A stretch of DNA of 64,000 nucleotides, taken from Echiichthys vipera. Its lineage: Eukaryota > Chordata > Actinopteri > Perciformes > Trachinidae. A model generated the notes under the pieces. That model was not told where the DNA came from and did no database searches. It worked only from the letters and a program-made list of their open reading frames with translations. Shown here piece by piece: positions 33,184 to 44,800 of the stretch. The stretch lies in the NCBI GenBank assembly GCA_963691815.1, contig OY829655.1, forward strand, positions 32,271,820 through 32,335,819, written 5' to 3'. The translations under genes were made by a program, and so were the position numbers. Position 1 is the first letter of the stretch. Each line of letters opens with the position of its first letter.

Positions 33184-33532
33184 CAGAGGTTATGTACATG
33201 TTTCCAAGGACTGGGTCCAACAATGGATGGAAACTAGGGATGAGGGAGCGTCAAAAACCTCAGTGCTGATAAAGGTCATTTCATATGTTAATGATGATTT
33301 ATCACCAAAAAATTACTGTCTCATTTTTTAGCAAAGAACCAAACATGATGAAGAGGAATGATTTTGTCGTTGTCAAGTCTCTCAGTTGAGTTGTGGCAGA
33401 AATGTGACTTTAATCGCCTAATCTGACGTAGTGACCATCCTTTGTCTACAAATATATACAAAAAATGTCAACTAACAACTATTAAGGTAGAAATCCAGGA
33501 GAGATGCTAACAGCCGGACGTGGCTAACAGTG

Positions 33533-33886
33533 GTTAGCTCGGGGCAGCACGGTGAAGGCATTCAAAGGTCTTTTTTAACCACTAATGCTGCTGAAAATAA
33601 CAGCAAACCTCTGCAGCAGCATGAGAAGAGTCCCTACACACAACACAGCAGCAATGGGCTCCTTCCACTGTAATGGACTTTACTATGAGAGGAGCTGGTG
33701 CAGGGGCCAGTAGGTAAGTTTTTAAAACACTCTTTAATAAACTCTGGCTTCACTAACTACGCTGATGACGCTTTGTTGTGTGTAGGGACTCTTCTCATGC
33801 TGCTGCAGAGGATTGCTGTTATTTTCAGCAGCATTAGTGGTTAAAAAAGACCTTTGAATGCCTTCACCGTGCTGCCCCGAGCTAAT
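33533..33886. mobile_element. MITE-like element with 111-bp terminal inverted repeats
   Basis: The arms 33534-33644 and 33775-33885 are almost perfect reverse complements (left TTAGCTCGGGGCAGCACGG, right ending GTGCTGCCCCGAGCTAA). The spacer is 130 bp. The 5-bp word CAGTG flanks both sides (33528-33532 and 33887-33891), consistent with a target duplication. No coding frame is seen. Confidence 0.8.
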
Positions 33887-34049
33887 CAGTGTTTGAGGCG
33901 CTCTCGTCTGTTAGCGACTTTCCAAGATATCTCCATTAATAGTTCTTACACAAAAAGGCTTATTTGATGAGTGCATTTGCCGAAAAAGACCCTGGGATGA
34001 TTTTACGCTGGAATTTCACTTCATGTAAGCTCCAGCCAACATGCCTGTG

Positions 34050-34115
34050 AATGTTCTCATGTGTCCAGGTCGTCGTTATCCTCAAAGCAGTTTCAGTCAA
34101 AAGCAACTGGACTTG
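34050..34115 (-). mobile_element. Penelope-like tail scrap
   Basis: TGTTCTCATGTGTCCAGGTC and the sequence to ACTGGACTTG match the antisense end of the 29925 and 58878 elements. Confidence 0.5.
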
Positions 34116-34483
34116 TTATTTGCCAACGTTTGTACCTAGAATGAGCCGGAGGTGCCGGCACCTTTCAGCAAGTTCACAATGCTTCATCATTGTAGTCGGA
34201 ACAAAACACTGAACCACAACTGCTGAACTTCTGTGTTCATACCAAAGGTTCATACAGGAGTTATAAAGGATCATTTCACATGTTTTATAATGACTTCACT
34301 CAAAGCAAATCATTTATTTTCAAATATATTTTATTCAACAAATCAACCATATGATCAATGTCTTCTCTTAAGCTGTGAACTTATACACACATGCAAACAA
34401 CCAAACTCATGAATATCAGATTGACACACTTCTTAAACTGTCATTGTGACACAAATGTCAGGGCACATACCCTCACAGTCTCA

Positions 34484-35081
34484 GGGCGCACTCCCACTGT
34501 GCCTCCGTCCCGTGCCCCAGCACGTGTCACGGCTAAAGTCTGGTTCCTTTGACCAGTGTGAGTGCAACCGTACCGCGTCTAGGAGCGGCACGCTTGCCGT
34601 CCACGGCCCGTTTGGGAGAGGTGGGCTTTAGTAAAGCACGTTTGCACGTGCACGAGCACGAGCGTGCGCACGTGTACGAGCACGAGGCCTACGGCGGCTC
34701 TGAGGTCATTTCCTGTGCGCCTGTTGGGACGTAGAAAAAAGAAGGAGGGACCATGCGCGGACATTTCAAACAATGGCGGTGAAAGGTTCACGTTGGTGTG
34801 ATGCGGAGGTGGAGTGTTTACTGCAGATTTGGTCGATGAAAAGATTCAAAAACAGTCGACAAGACGCACAAAAACTCCGAGGTCTACGGAAAGATCTGGA
34901 AACAAAGCCACGCATCGCCATGACGTCATCAATGCGTGTGACGTGTTACGGCGTGATGACGTATAGGCAGCAAGAAGCATTCTCCGAGGCCCAGGTAGTG
35001 TGAGTACAAACGGGCCTGGAGGGGGGGACAAGGACCCTAAAGCACGGGGCACGGGACGGAGGCACAGTGGGAGGGCGCCCT
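34484..35081 (+). mobile_element. Myb-domain MITE, complete copy
   Basis: Near-perfect terminal inverted repeats: AGGGCGCACTCCCACTGTGC on the left, and GGCACAGTGGGAG followed by GGCGCCCT on the right. It carries the 76-codon MAVKGSRWCDAEV frame (34773-35003), the CRE-like TGACGTCA near 34921, and an internal GCACGTGTACGAGCACGA direct repeat. It is the reference copy for the six found here. Confidence 0.8.
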
Positions 35082-35084
35082 CAC

Positions 35085-35640
35085 TGCTGTTGTTCTGTTG
35101 CTGATGTGAGGACAAAGTAGTTCCATCGGTGCAGTAGGTGCTTGTAAAATTTGGAGATCTCATTTTTGTAATTTAAAAGTACATTTATGCAGCGGCATTG
35201 AATTTCATTGAGTTATTTGAATTTCAAGGACTTTTCAAACAACGTGAGATAACATTAGCTAGCTTTAGTGGCTTCAGTTACATCCCAACCTGAATGCAAT
35301 TGTCCCTCTGATCAGATGTTTCCTGAGGTGTGAAGTGTTTTCCATCTTTCACACTATCCAGGTGTTTACTCAGGGTTTGAAACCTGTAGATTAACATCTA
35401 ATAAAGACTGACTTGCATTCATCAGCATCACCTGCTTTTAAATTTCTTTGAAAATGTATTTTTCTAATTTTAATTTCATTGTCTAATTTTTGATGATCCT
35501 ATAACGTTAAGTTGTTAATTTAATTTAGATTGTAGATTTAATTTCCTGACTTTTTTAACTGTATACTTCATTTTGTCAGTTTGACAATAAAAGTTACACA
35601 AATTAAAACAGTGCAGAATTAATTTCTTTAATGTCATTTG
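35085..35640. repeat. Crystallin-unit spacer, copy of the array repeat
   Basis: GGTGCTTGTAAAATTTGGAG then ATCTCATTTTTGTAATTTAA, and further on TGTTTACTCAGGGTTTGAAA, have relatives in the other inter-gene spacers (38190-39430, 41220-41870, 47230-47890, 54540-55620). The duplicated unit therefore includes spacer DNA. Confidence 0.7.
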
Positions 35641-35668
35641 ATACATTCAGTGAACAATTAAAGAACAT

Positions 35669-36419
35669 TTAGTTGCAGGAGTCGTTGATGCGCCTCATGC
35701 TCATGAACCTCTGGCCGCTCATGCCCATCTCCCTGAAGCTCCTGTACTCTCCGGGCCTCAGGTACATCATCCTGCCTCTGAAGCTGGGCTGCTCGTACAT
35801 CAGCCAGTGGCCGTCCATCACCTGACAGGACATGCAGTCGGACATACGGTAACGCTCCATGATGTTGTCACAGTCGTCCATCAGCTCGTGACTCTGACCT
35901 CCGAAGTTCTCCCTCTCGTAGATCTTCATCCTGAACTGACCTCTGTGCTGTTTTTTGGAGAGAATCAAAGCAAATGATTGACTAAATATCAGGTTTTGTG
36001 GGGGTTGTCACTCGTAGTATGTCGGATGCTGGTTTATACCTACCATGGGGATCATACGGCAAGACTTGATGCAGTCCCTCATTCCCATCATGCTCATGGA
36101 GTCAGAATACTCGCCCCTCCTCATGTAGTACTGGTTTCCCATGAAGTTGGTGCGGTCGTAGACCATGAAGCAGCCGCTCTCCACCCTGCAGGACTGACAC
36201 CTGCTCAGGTAGGAGGTCATGTCAGAGCAGTCGCTCATGCACTCATAGGAGCGACCCTGGAAGTTCCTCTCCTCGTAGAAGGTGATCTGAAAATAGTTGG
36301 TTAGGAAAAAAGCATCAGGGTGAAAATGATGATGTCATTTAGTAAACAGTCGTTTCTGTGGATTAGAAAAATGTGTGTAATGGTACCTTGCCCCTCATGT
36401 TCATGCCGGTGTTGCTCAT
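35669..36419 (-). CDS. crygm2d: Gamma-crystallin M2d-like (gene 7)
   Basis: Exons on the minus strand are 36387-36419 (MSNTGMNMRGK), 36044-36286 and 35669-35947 (stop TAA), giving 184 residues of which about 27 are Met. Greek-key motifs lie at about residues 12-22 (ITFYEERNFQG), 51-61 (FMVYDRTNFMG), 101-109 (IYERENFGG) and 141-150 (LMYEQPSFRG). Trp140 is the only tryptophan. Local variants are YSDSMSMMGMRDC, DNIMERYR and RINDSCN. Introns are 100 and 96 bp. ATTAAA on the minus strand at 35627-35632 is the likely poly(A) signal. Such Met-rich, Trp-poor gamma-M proteins are known for very tight packing in hard fish lenses. Confidence 0.95.
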
Positions 36420-36477
36420 GTCAGCTGTGGATGTGCTGTTGCTCCTGAACTGCCTTCCTACCTGGTTTAACCCTTTC

Positions 36478-36566
36478 CTTTTATACCTGACCAAACGTAA
36501 AGAATGAACGCCCCTCCCCCTCAGAGAACCCCCTTACTCAGCAACCTGCTACAGAAGCCAACAATG
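36478..36566 (-). promoter_or_regulatory. Gene 7 promoter, array-type
   Basis: On the minus strand: CATTGTT 36560-36566, TGCTGAGT 36536-36543, TATAAAAG 36478-36485. Confidence 0.7.
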
Positions 36567-37204
36567 CAGAGGTTATGTACATTTTTCCAAGGACTGGGTC
36601 CAACAATGGATGGAAACTAGGGATGAGGGAGAGTCAAAAACCTCAGTGCTGATAAAGGTCATTTCATAGGTTAATGATGATTTATCATGATACAGCATGT
36701 TTTCTGGTTGAAAAGAGATTTCTCATGTTCACTGTAATTGACCAATAGGAGCAAAGAACTAAACATGGTGAAGAGGAATGATGTTGGTGTTTCTAGGTGG
36801 AACTGGTCTTACTTGTAGTTTGTCAAGTCTCTCGGCCGAATTGGGCAAGAGTTCATGACTGTAATTGCCTAATCTGATGTAGTGAATATCCTTTGTCTAC
36901 AATGAAAACTAATTCAGACTTGTAAAATGTATTCAAAGACTTAAGTCAGCCCCAGCCGACATGTGTACGTAGAATGAGCCGGATATGCCCAGCAACCTTT
37001 GAGCAGATTCACAATGCTTCATCATTGTAGTTTGATGAATTCAGGACTGATGAGTCAGTGTTCATACAGTAATTACAAATCACTTTTTTGTCATTTTTCA
37101 TTATGACTTCACTCAAAGCAAATCATTTATTTTCAAATATATTTTATTTAACATGAATAAATTATATGATTTCTCAAAGCTAATGAAAACCCATTTCGGC
37201 CACT

Positions 37205-38170
37205 TAGACCTGGTTCTGTGGGTCCTGACCTGGACCTGGTTCTTTGGGTCCTGACCTGGACCTGGTTCTTTGGGTCCTGACCCAGCTTTCATGACCACAG
37301 GTGAGGGTAGGAACCAGGACTGAGGGTAGATCCAGAGCTTTGCCTTCCCGGCTCATGACCTCATCAGCTGAGGTCACCAGCGTCCCGTCCTTACTGTAAA
37401 CAGCTTGGACGGTTCCCCGTGTCCCCCTCCTGAGGTGCTGAATGGTGGTCCAGAAGCACCTCGGTGCCCCCCAAAGTCCTTCTCCAGGACTTCTCTGAAC
37501 TCCTCCCACACCCGCTGCTTTGCCTCTGACCCAGCAGAGGCTGCAGCCCTTCAGACCTGTGGGGACCTCAGAACCACCTCCGGAGTCTTCTGGGAGACCA
37601 GATCCTGAAGGCCTCCTTCTTCAGGGGGACCCCTGACCCCCGGGGTCCACCACGGTGGTCCAGGGCCCCCGCCCCTTGAGGCACCTGAGACCTTGAGGCC
37701 ACAGCTCACCGCTGCAGCTTCAGCAGTGGAAGCTTTGAACATCGCCCGCTCCGGTTCGATGCCCCCGACCTCCACAGGGACGCCAGAAAAGCTCCTCCGG
37801 AGGTGTGAGTTGAAGGTCTCTGGGACAGGGGCCTCCTCCAGACGGTCCCAGTTCACCCGCACTACTGGTCTGGGTTTACCCGGTCTGTCCAGAACCTTCC
37901 CCGTCCTCTGACCCACTCATCCCCAGATGGTGATCAGCTGACAGCTCTGCCCCTCTCTTCACCCGAGTGTCCAAAACATCCGGCCTCAGATCAGATGAGA
38001 CCATCACAGACTGGATCCTGGACCTTTGGCCTAGGGTGCTCTGGGACCAGGTCCACTTCTGAGCCTCCTTCTGTTCCAACATGGTGTTTGTTAAAGAGGA
38101 TCCAGGACCAGCACACAAGTCTAACACCAGACGCTGGGGTTTAGATCAGGGAGGCCGTTCCTCCCAGTCA
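37205..38170 (-). mobile_element. Non-LTR retrotransposon fragment, endonuclease-to-RT linker region
   Basis: The minus strand carries broken frames with SSDLRPDVLDTRVKRGAEL and DHHLG (end of an AP-type endonuclease domain), then FNSHLRRSFSGVPVEVGGIE and WWTPGVR, then FWTTIQHLRRG. These words and their order are typical of abundant fish elements. At its low end a 30-bp tandem repeat (37207-37284, ACCTGGTTCTTTGGGTCCTG) arose within the element. Confidence 0.7.
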
Positions 38171-38174
38171 TGCC

Positions 38175-39430
38175 TCTCCAGGTGTCTCCATCGTTGTAAA
38201 ATGCAGAAATCTCATTTTTGTAATTTAACCGTACATTTATGCAGCGGGCTTGAGAGTATTATGTTAGCGAGCCTCTGCCTCCCTTTACCAACCAGCTGGA
38301 TAAATAAATTAATAACATTCAGAGGAAGAACAAAGAAACGGTTTCGAGACAGATGTTAAAACAATCCGTCACACCAGTGTTGTCCCCCCTGCAAGAATGT
38401 GAGACACCACAAATCCACGCTCTTAGCAGCTCGCTAGGTCACTAGATGACTGCTATCCATGTTCATCAATCAATGATCAGAACAGCCCTTTAATTTTATT
38501 TGATAATCTACTTTCAAAGAAGTCTTGAATTAAGAGTAAAGCCGAGGAATGTCTGGTGTTTTAATCACTTAAGGGTCGGCTCACACACAATCAAGAATAT
38601 CAGAATATTTATAACATCTTCTCATCACAATAAAGGTTGTTTGGCTAAAACCAATCACTATAAAGATCAATTTCACACTTCCGGGCATTTTCAGTCTTTA
38701 GTACCAGGTTTTATCAACGTGGGGAACAAACGGAGAGAGAGAGGCACCAGACTGAGACACGACAGAGTTTAAATAAAGGAAAATATGAAGCTTTTTCTGA
38801 TTCTGGGCAATTAAATTATATTGACTTGTTGAACCAAACTGTGGTTTAGATGTAAGGCATCATTATGTAGCTCATTTGAATTTAAAGGCCATTTTTTTAA
38901 ACACTTTAATTCTTGCTAAGAGCTAAAAACAACCTAACCTTAACTAGCTTTAGATGCTTCAGTTACATCCCAACTTTAATGCAATTGTCCCTCTGATCTG
39001 ATGTTTCCTGAAGTCTGAAGTGTTTTCCATCCTTCAGACTTTACAGGTGTTTACTCAGGATTAGAAACCTGTAAATTTACTTTAATAATTAATAAAGAAT
39101 GACTAATATTTCACAGCAACACCTGCAAGAAGCCTATTTTGCAAAAGATTGACTTTTAACAACAGTAATGATAAAGCTTCTCTCACTTGGTTTGAAAATG
39201 TATTTTAATTTCCTTGTCCAATTTTTGAATATAATACAACGTTAAGGAATTGTTACAGAATATTAATCCATTTTTGAAGGTCTATGGTGAGACTTTGTCT
39301 GTTGGTTTTAACAGTAAAATGTAAATTTCTTATTAGATTTAAAACATTTAAGAATGACATCTGCATGATTTTTGAGTATGATGCTGAATATTTAATTTTA
39401 CCAGTTTGACGATAAACTTGACACAAATGT
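38175..39430. repeat. Crystallin-unit spacer without the LINE
   Basis: Related to the spacers at 41220-41870 and 45361-45488. It retains the uninterrupted stretch (about 38880-39060) in which the LINE sits in the next two units. Confidence 0.7.
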
Positions 39431-39486
39431 GCAGAATTAATTTCTTTAATGTCATTTGATACATTCAGTGAACAATTGAAGAACAT

Positions 39487-40237
39487 TTAGTTGCAGGAGT
39501 CGTTGATGCGCCTCATGCTCATGAACCTCTGGCCGCTCATGCCCATCTCCCTGAAGCTCCTGTACTCTCCGGGCCTCAGGTACATCATCCTGCCTCTGAA
39601 GCTGGGCTGCTCGTACATCAGCCAGTGGCCGTCCATCACCTGACAGGACATGCAGTCGGACATACGGTAACGCTCCTGGATGTTGTCACAGTCGTCCATC
39701 AGCTCGTGACTCTGACCTCCGAAGTTCTCCCTCTCGTAGATCTTCATCCTGAACTGACCTCTGTGCTGTTTTTTGGAGAGAATCAAAACAAATGATTGAC
39801 TTAATATCAGGTTTTGTGGGGGTTGTCACTCGTAGTATGCTGGATGCTGGTTTATACCTACCATGGGGATCATACGGCAAGACTTGATGCAGTCCCTCAT
39901 TCCCATCATGCTCATGGAGTCCGTGTACTCGCCCCTCCTCATGTAGTACTGGTTTCCCATGAAGTTGGTGCGGTCGTAGACCATGAAGCAGCCGCTCTCC
40001 ACCCTGCAGGACTGACATCTGCTCAGATAGGAGGTCATGTCAGAGCAGTCGCTCATGCACTCATAGGAGCGACCCTGGAAGTTCCTCTCCTCGTAGAAGG
40101 TGATCTGAAAATAGTTGGTTTGGAAAAAAGCATTAGGGTGAAAATGATGATGTCATTTAGTAAACAGTCGTTTCTGTGGATTAGAAAAATGTGTGTAATG
40201 GTACCTTGCCCCTCATGTTCATGCCGGTGTTGCTCAT
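39487..40237 (-). CDS. crygm2d: Gamma-crystallin M2d-like (gene 8)
   Basis: Exons on the minus strand are 40205-40237, 39862-40104 and 39487-39765 (stop TAA), giving 184 residues. Distinguishing residues are YTDSMSMMGMRDC in the N domain, DNIQERYR and PSFRG in the C domain, and the end RINDSCN. Introns are 100 and 96 bp, almost identical to gene 7. A few third-position changes near SRCQSCR set it apart, so it is a genuine separate copy and not a duplicated contig end. Confidence 0.95.
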
Positions 40238-40295
40238 GTCAGCTGTAGATGTGCTGTTGCTCCTGAACTGCCTTCCTACCTGGTTTAACCCTTTC

Positions 40296-40384
40296 CTTTT
40301 ATACCTGACCAAACGTAAAGAATGAACGCCCCTCCCCCTCAGAGAACCCCCTTACTCAGCAACCTACTACAGAAGCCAACAATG
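40296..40384 (-). promoter_or_regulatory. Gene 8 promoter, array-type
   Basis: On the minus strand: CATTGTT 40378-40384, TGCTGAGT 40354-40361, TATAAAAG 40296-40303. Confidence 0.7.
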
Positions 40385-40389
40385 CAGAG

Positions 40390-41858
40390 GTTATGTACAT
40401 TTTTCCAAGGACTGGGTCCAACAATGGATGGAAACCAGGGATGAGGGAGCGTCAAAAACCTCAGTGCTGATAAAGGTCATTTCATATGTTAATGATAATA
40501 TATCACCAAAAAATTTATGTCTCATGTTTAATAACATTCACTAATAGAAGCAAAGAACCAAACATGATGAAGAGGAATGATTTTGTCGTTGTCAAGTCTC
40601 TCAGTTGAGTTGTGGCAGAAATGTGACTTTAATCACCTAATCTGACGTAGTGACCATCCTTTGTCTACAAATATATATATATGAAAGCATAAGCATGTTC
40701 AAAAGCATATTTAAGCCCCAGCCAACATTGGTGCCTGGAACAAGCCGGAGATGTTCAGCACCTTTGAGCAAATTCACAAAGCTTCATCATTGTAGTTGGA
40801 AACAAAACACTGAACCATAACTGCTGAAATCATCAGAGTTCACACAGTAATTATATAATATTAATAATGACTTCATTCAAAGCAAATTCATGTCAGAATA
40901 AATTTAATTTCACATAGATAATTAATGTGATCACTGTCCTCTCTCTGAACTAGTGATGTACATTGTCGGGAGTCAGACGTCGATATAAAAGAGCAGCCAG
41001 TAAACTATGTTTTTAATAAATTGTCAAAGCGCCCACTAGATATCCTTCATCATCTTATGTGCACACGAAATATTAGGCTGATTGGTCATTAGTATGTAAA
41101 GTAAGCTGTGAACTGATGCACACACGCACACGACCAAACTCATGCCTCACTGTCACTTAACAGTCATTCTCAGCTGTAGTTCTGTGAAGGCTGCTTCACT
41201 GTGTCAGGATTAAATAGATCCATGAGTTCAGTACAGTAGGTGCTTGTGAAATGCAGGGATCTCATTTTTGAGTAGTACTGTTATGTTAGCGAGCCCCTTC
41301 CTCCCTATACCAACCAGCTCTATTCATAACATTCAGAGGACTCACAAAGAAAAAGGTATAGATGCTAAAACAGTCCATCACCACCATTGTTCCCCCTGCT
41401 TACAAGAATTTGCGAGACCCCACAAGTCCACGCTCCTAATAGCTAGCTAGGTTACCAGTTGACCTACTATCCATGTTCATCAATCAATTATCAGATCATC
41501 CCCTTCAACGTTGGATGATGAACTACTTACTTCCTACTTTAATGTGTATTGGTTAAGGAAGTGCTGAATTAAGAGTGAATGTGAATCTTTAGGGCCAGCT
41601 CACACACAATCAATGTTCAAACCTTTTACAACATTTTTCTACTTCTTCTTATCGCGATGAAGGTTGTTTTGCAAAAGCCAATCACTTTAAAGATCAATAT
41701 TCAGCCATGCTGGATTATATTTACATTTCCTAGTTATATTTAGTTTTGGTAACAGATTTTATCAAAGTGGGGAAGAAAAGAGAGACTTGTTGAACCTAAT
41801 ATAAGGCAGCATTATGTAGTAAATACTTTAAATCAGACAAAGTGCTTTAAACAACATG
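40390..41858. repeat. Spacer of the duplicated unit, copy A
   Basis: Nearly the same as 46390-47890, including AACTAGTGATGTACATTGTC and the CACACGCACACGACCAAACT stretch. No gene is seen. Confidence 0.85.
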
Positions 41859-41859
41859 A

Positions 41860-44800
41860 TCATTTATTTCATTTTTTTATTTTGTATGCGATTACAATTA
41901 CGTCCAAAGATGCTTCTCCTTCATTCACTTTTGGTGAGTGTAGCCTTGGCCGGGAAGAGTTGATGTCATCAGGCGGTATCCAACGATCATTGGGCGTTTC
42001 AACCCTGAACACCCTCAACATTGGTGGGTCAGCAGGGGCCAAATCACTGCCCATCAACTCCCCTGGCTTCCAGCTACGCTCCTCTCTCCATAACCAGCAA
42101 GAGGCTCTTCCTGCTGCCTCCCCCATCCTGCGAATTGCCGTCTTTCTCCCGGTCACCCCAGTGGCTTTTAGCATCCTCCACCCTGACTGGGCGGGGAATC
42201 CTCTCCTCCAACCTTTCCCCCTGCAGTCATGCAAGAGATCCTGGTATTTGGCCTCTTTCTCTCAAACGCTTGCTCACGACCCTCTTCAATGGGACAGTAA
42301 GTCCGACGAGGATGATCTTCTCTGCCTCTTCAGACCATAGTACTGCGTCTGGCCTCAGGGTCGTCTGGACAACCGGGGAAAATTGCAGTCTTCCCCCAGG
42401 TCTACCTTCATTTCCCATGATTGGGCCTTTTGCAACAGATTGGTTCTTGTTGTTGCTGTGGTTGGTGGCTTTTGACCCGCTCTTACAAACTTCATTGATG
42501 GTATTTCTCTCCCATGTGGTTGCCGTTTTTTGCGTCTCTCTTGCTCCAGGCTGTTAGCAAGTGTCATGAGCACCTTGTCATGGCGCCACCTGTATCTTCC
42601 TTGGGCAAGTGCTGTTTTACACCCTGACAGGATGTGTGCCATGGTACCCCTCTCTCCGCAAAGCTTGCACAATGGGTCCTCCCTCAAGCCCCATTTGTGA
42701 AAGTTTGTCGGAGTCGGGAGTGTGTCATATACAGACCTTAGCATGAATGAGCAGCTGAAACGGCTCTAATCTCCACAGATCTCCCCATCTGATCTTCCTC
42801 TTGGGTAGGTCCCACTTGGTCCATGCTCCCTGGGACGCTAGCTCCACTGCCCTTGCCCTTCGTCCTTCCTCCTCCAGGTTCCATACCTCCTCCTGGATCA
42901 TGGCCCTTTGGTCCTTGGATCCTGCCTTCCGCCATTGCTGGACATGGGAAGTTCCAAGACCCTGTCTTCCTGTGCGTGGCGTTCCAATGATGTCATGTAG
43001 CTTCAACATGCTTTTAGCTTGTGCAACAGATGAGTCAGCTGCCCTGACTTGTTCATCCTTGGAGTCTCTGTATGTTAATATGGCTCTGCACTTTGCTACC
43101 TTAAATTTATCCACCACGGATGACAGAGGAAGTTGGAGCTGCCCTGATCTCACTGAAGCGAAGCTTGGGGGGATTCCCATGCACCTTCGGAGGGGCTTGT
43201 TGATCTTTCTCTTCACTCCTTCAACGCTTGTCATCGGAACGTCATACACTGTTAACAGCCACATGAGTCTTGGCACTAACCCATGTTGGTAAAGCCATGT
43301 TTTGAACTTCCCCGGGAGCCTTGATGTTTGGATCCTCCTCAGCCATTCCTCTGTCTGCTTCTCTGTGGACTGCTGATGTGGTTCCTGCCGGTGAGTGAGT
43401 CGTCAAACCACTTCCCGAGGCACTTGATTGGATTTTCCTTTATCAATGGAATCACTTCCCCTTGCACATGCAGCGTGACCCTGTTCATAGGTTCACCTTT
43501 CCTGATCACCATGCACCTGGATGTCTTTGGCTTAAACTTCATTCTGGCCTATGTTGCCATGCGGTCTAGAACAGTAAGCACCCACAGTGCCTCCACATGG
43601 GTTGTGGTCGTCACAGTAAGGTCGTCCATCTCTTATTGGGGGTTGTCGGATGCCCAATTGCATTTTTGGGCCTCGGGCTTCCTTCCCAGCAGCTGTTATA
43701 ATGAGGTTCATTCCCATGATGAAGAGGATGGGGGAGATGGTGCAGCCAGTTACGGACCCTTTTTCCAGGTTTTGCCACTGGGTGGTAAAGTGGGCTGTCT
43801 GGAATCATAGATGGATTCCGCCAAAGTAACTGATCATTCCCTTGATGTGCTGAGGGATGAGGTAAGGGTCTAGTGCTGCATCGATGAGGGCGTCAGGGAT
43901 TGATCTGTAGGCATTAGCCAAGTCCAGCCAAACAATTGTCAGGTTGCCATTGCTGGCCTCGGCCTCCTGGACCATCTGACTGAGAACTCCAGTGTGTCCC
44001 AGACATCCAGGGAAGCCTGGGATCCCACCTTTCTGGATAGCGGTGTTGATGTAGCCATTCTCTGTCATGTATGAGGTCATCCTCTTAGCCAGTAGAAGAT
44101 CTTGCATTCTACACTTTGATTGATTGTTCTGAATTGGTCTATGGTTGAGGATTTCTCTTCTTTTGGCACAAAACAGCCTTCTGCCCTTTTCCAACACAAT
44201 GGAAAGTTACCCTTCTTCCAGATCCTCTGGAACATCTTCCACAGCCTCCGGAGGAGCATTGGGCACTTCTTATATACCTTATAGGGTATGCCGCTTGGGC
44301 CCGAGGCAGAACCTGTTCTGGCCTTCTTCACCACCTCTTGGACTTCCTTCCAGGATGGTTCGCTGATGTTGAGCTCCTTCACAGGTGTATCAGTGCTGTG
44401 GATGTTTGGGTCGGCATCCAGGGCCTGGTTTCTGGAGATGTCATTGTGGGTCTCTCTCAAGAATGCCTCCACATCTTCTCTGGGGCTGGTCAGCCTTCCA
44501 GATTTTGCTTCATTGTTCTGGTGAATGTGAAGGGGTCTTTGTTGAACTGAGATCTCTTGTTCTCCCTATCCTTCCTCCTTCTCCGAGTGCTTTCTGCTCT
44601 TCGGAGTCTGCAGAGACGTTCTCGGAGTTGACTGGTCAGGTCCTTGATGCCTTCCCTTTCGTGAACAGGGGATCTTTTGAACTGCTTGTTAAGCGCCTTG
44701 ATTTCTTCCCTTAAGCGATGGATTTCCCTTTCTCTTCTGCTTGGTTGGTGTGCAGCCCTGATGTGAGAGTATTGACTTTCTGCTCAGCTGTCCCTGCTAG

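Noticed and set aside
39814..40248. Long antisense frames over crystallin exons (also near 45816, 51893, 55646, 61676 and 62037)
   Set aside because: They mirror crystallin codon usage and cross its exon-intron borders; the sense reading has full family support.
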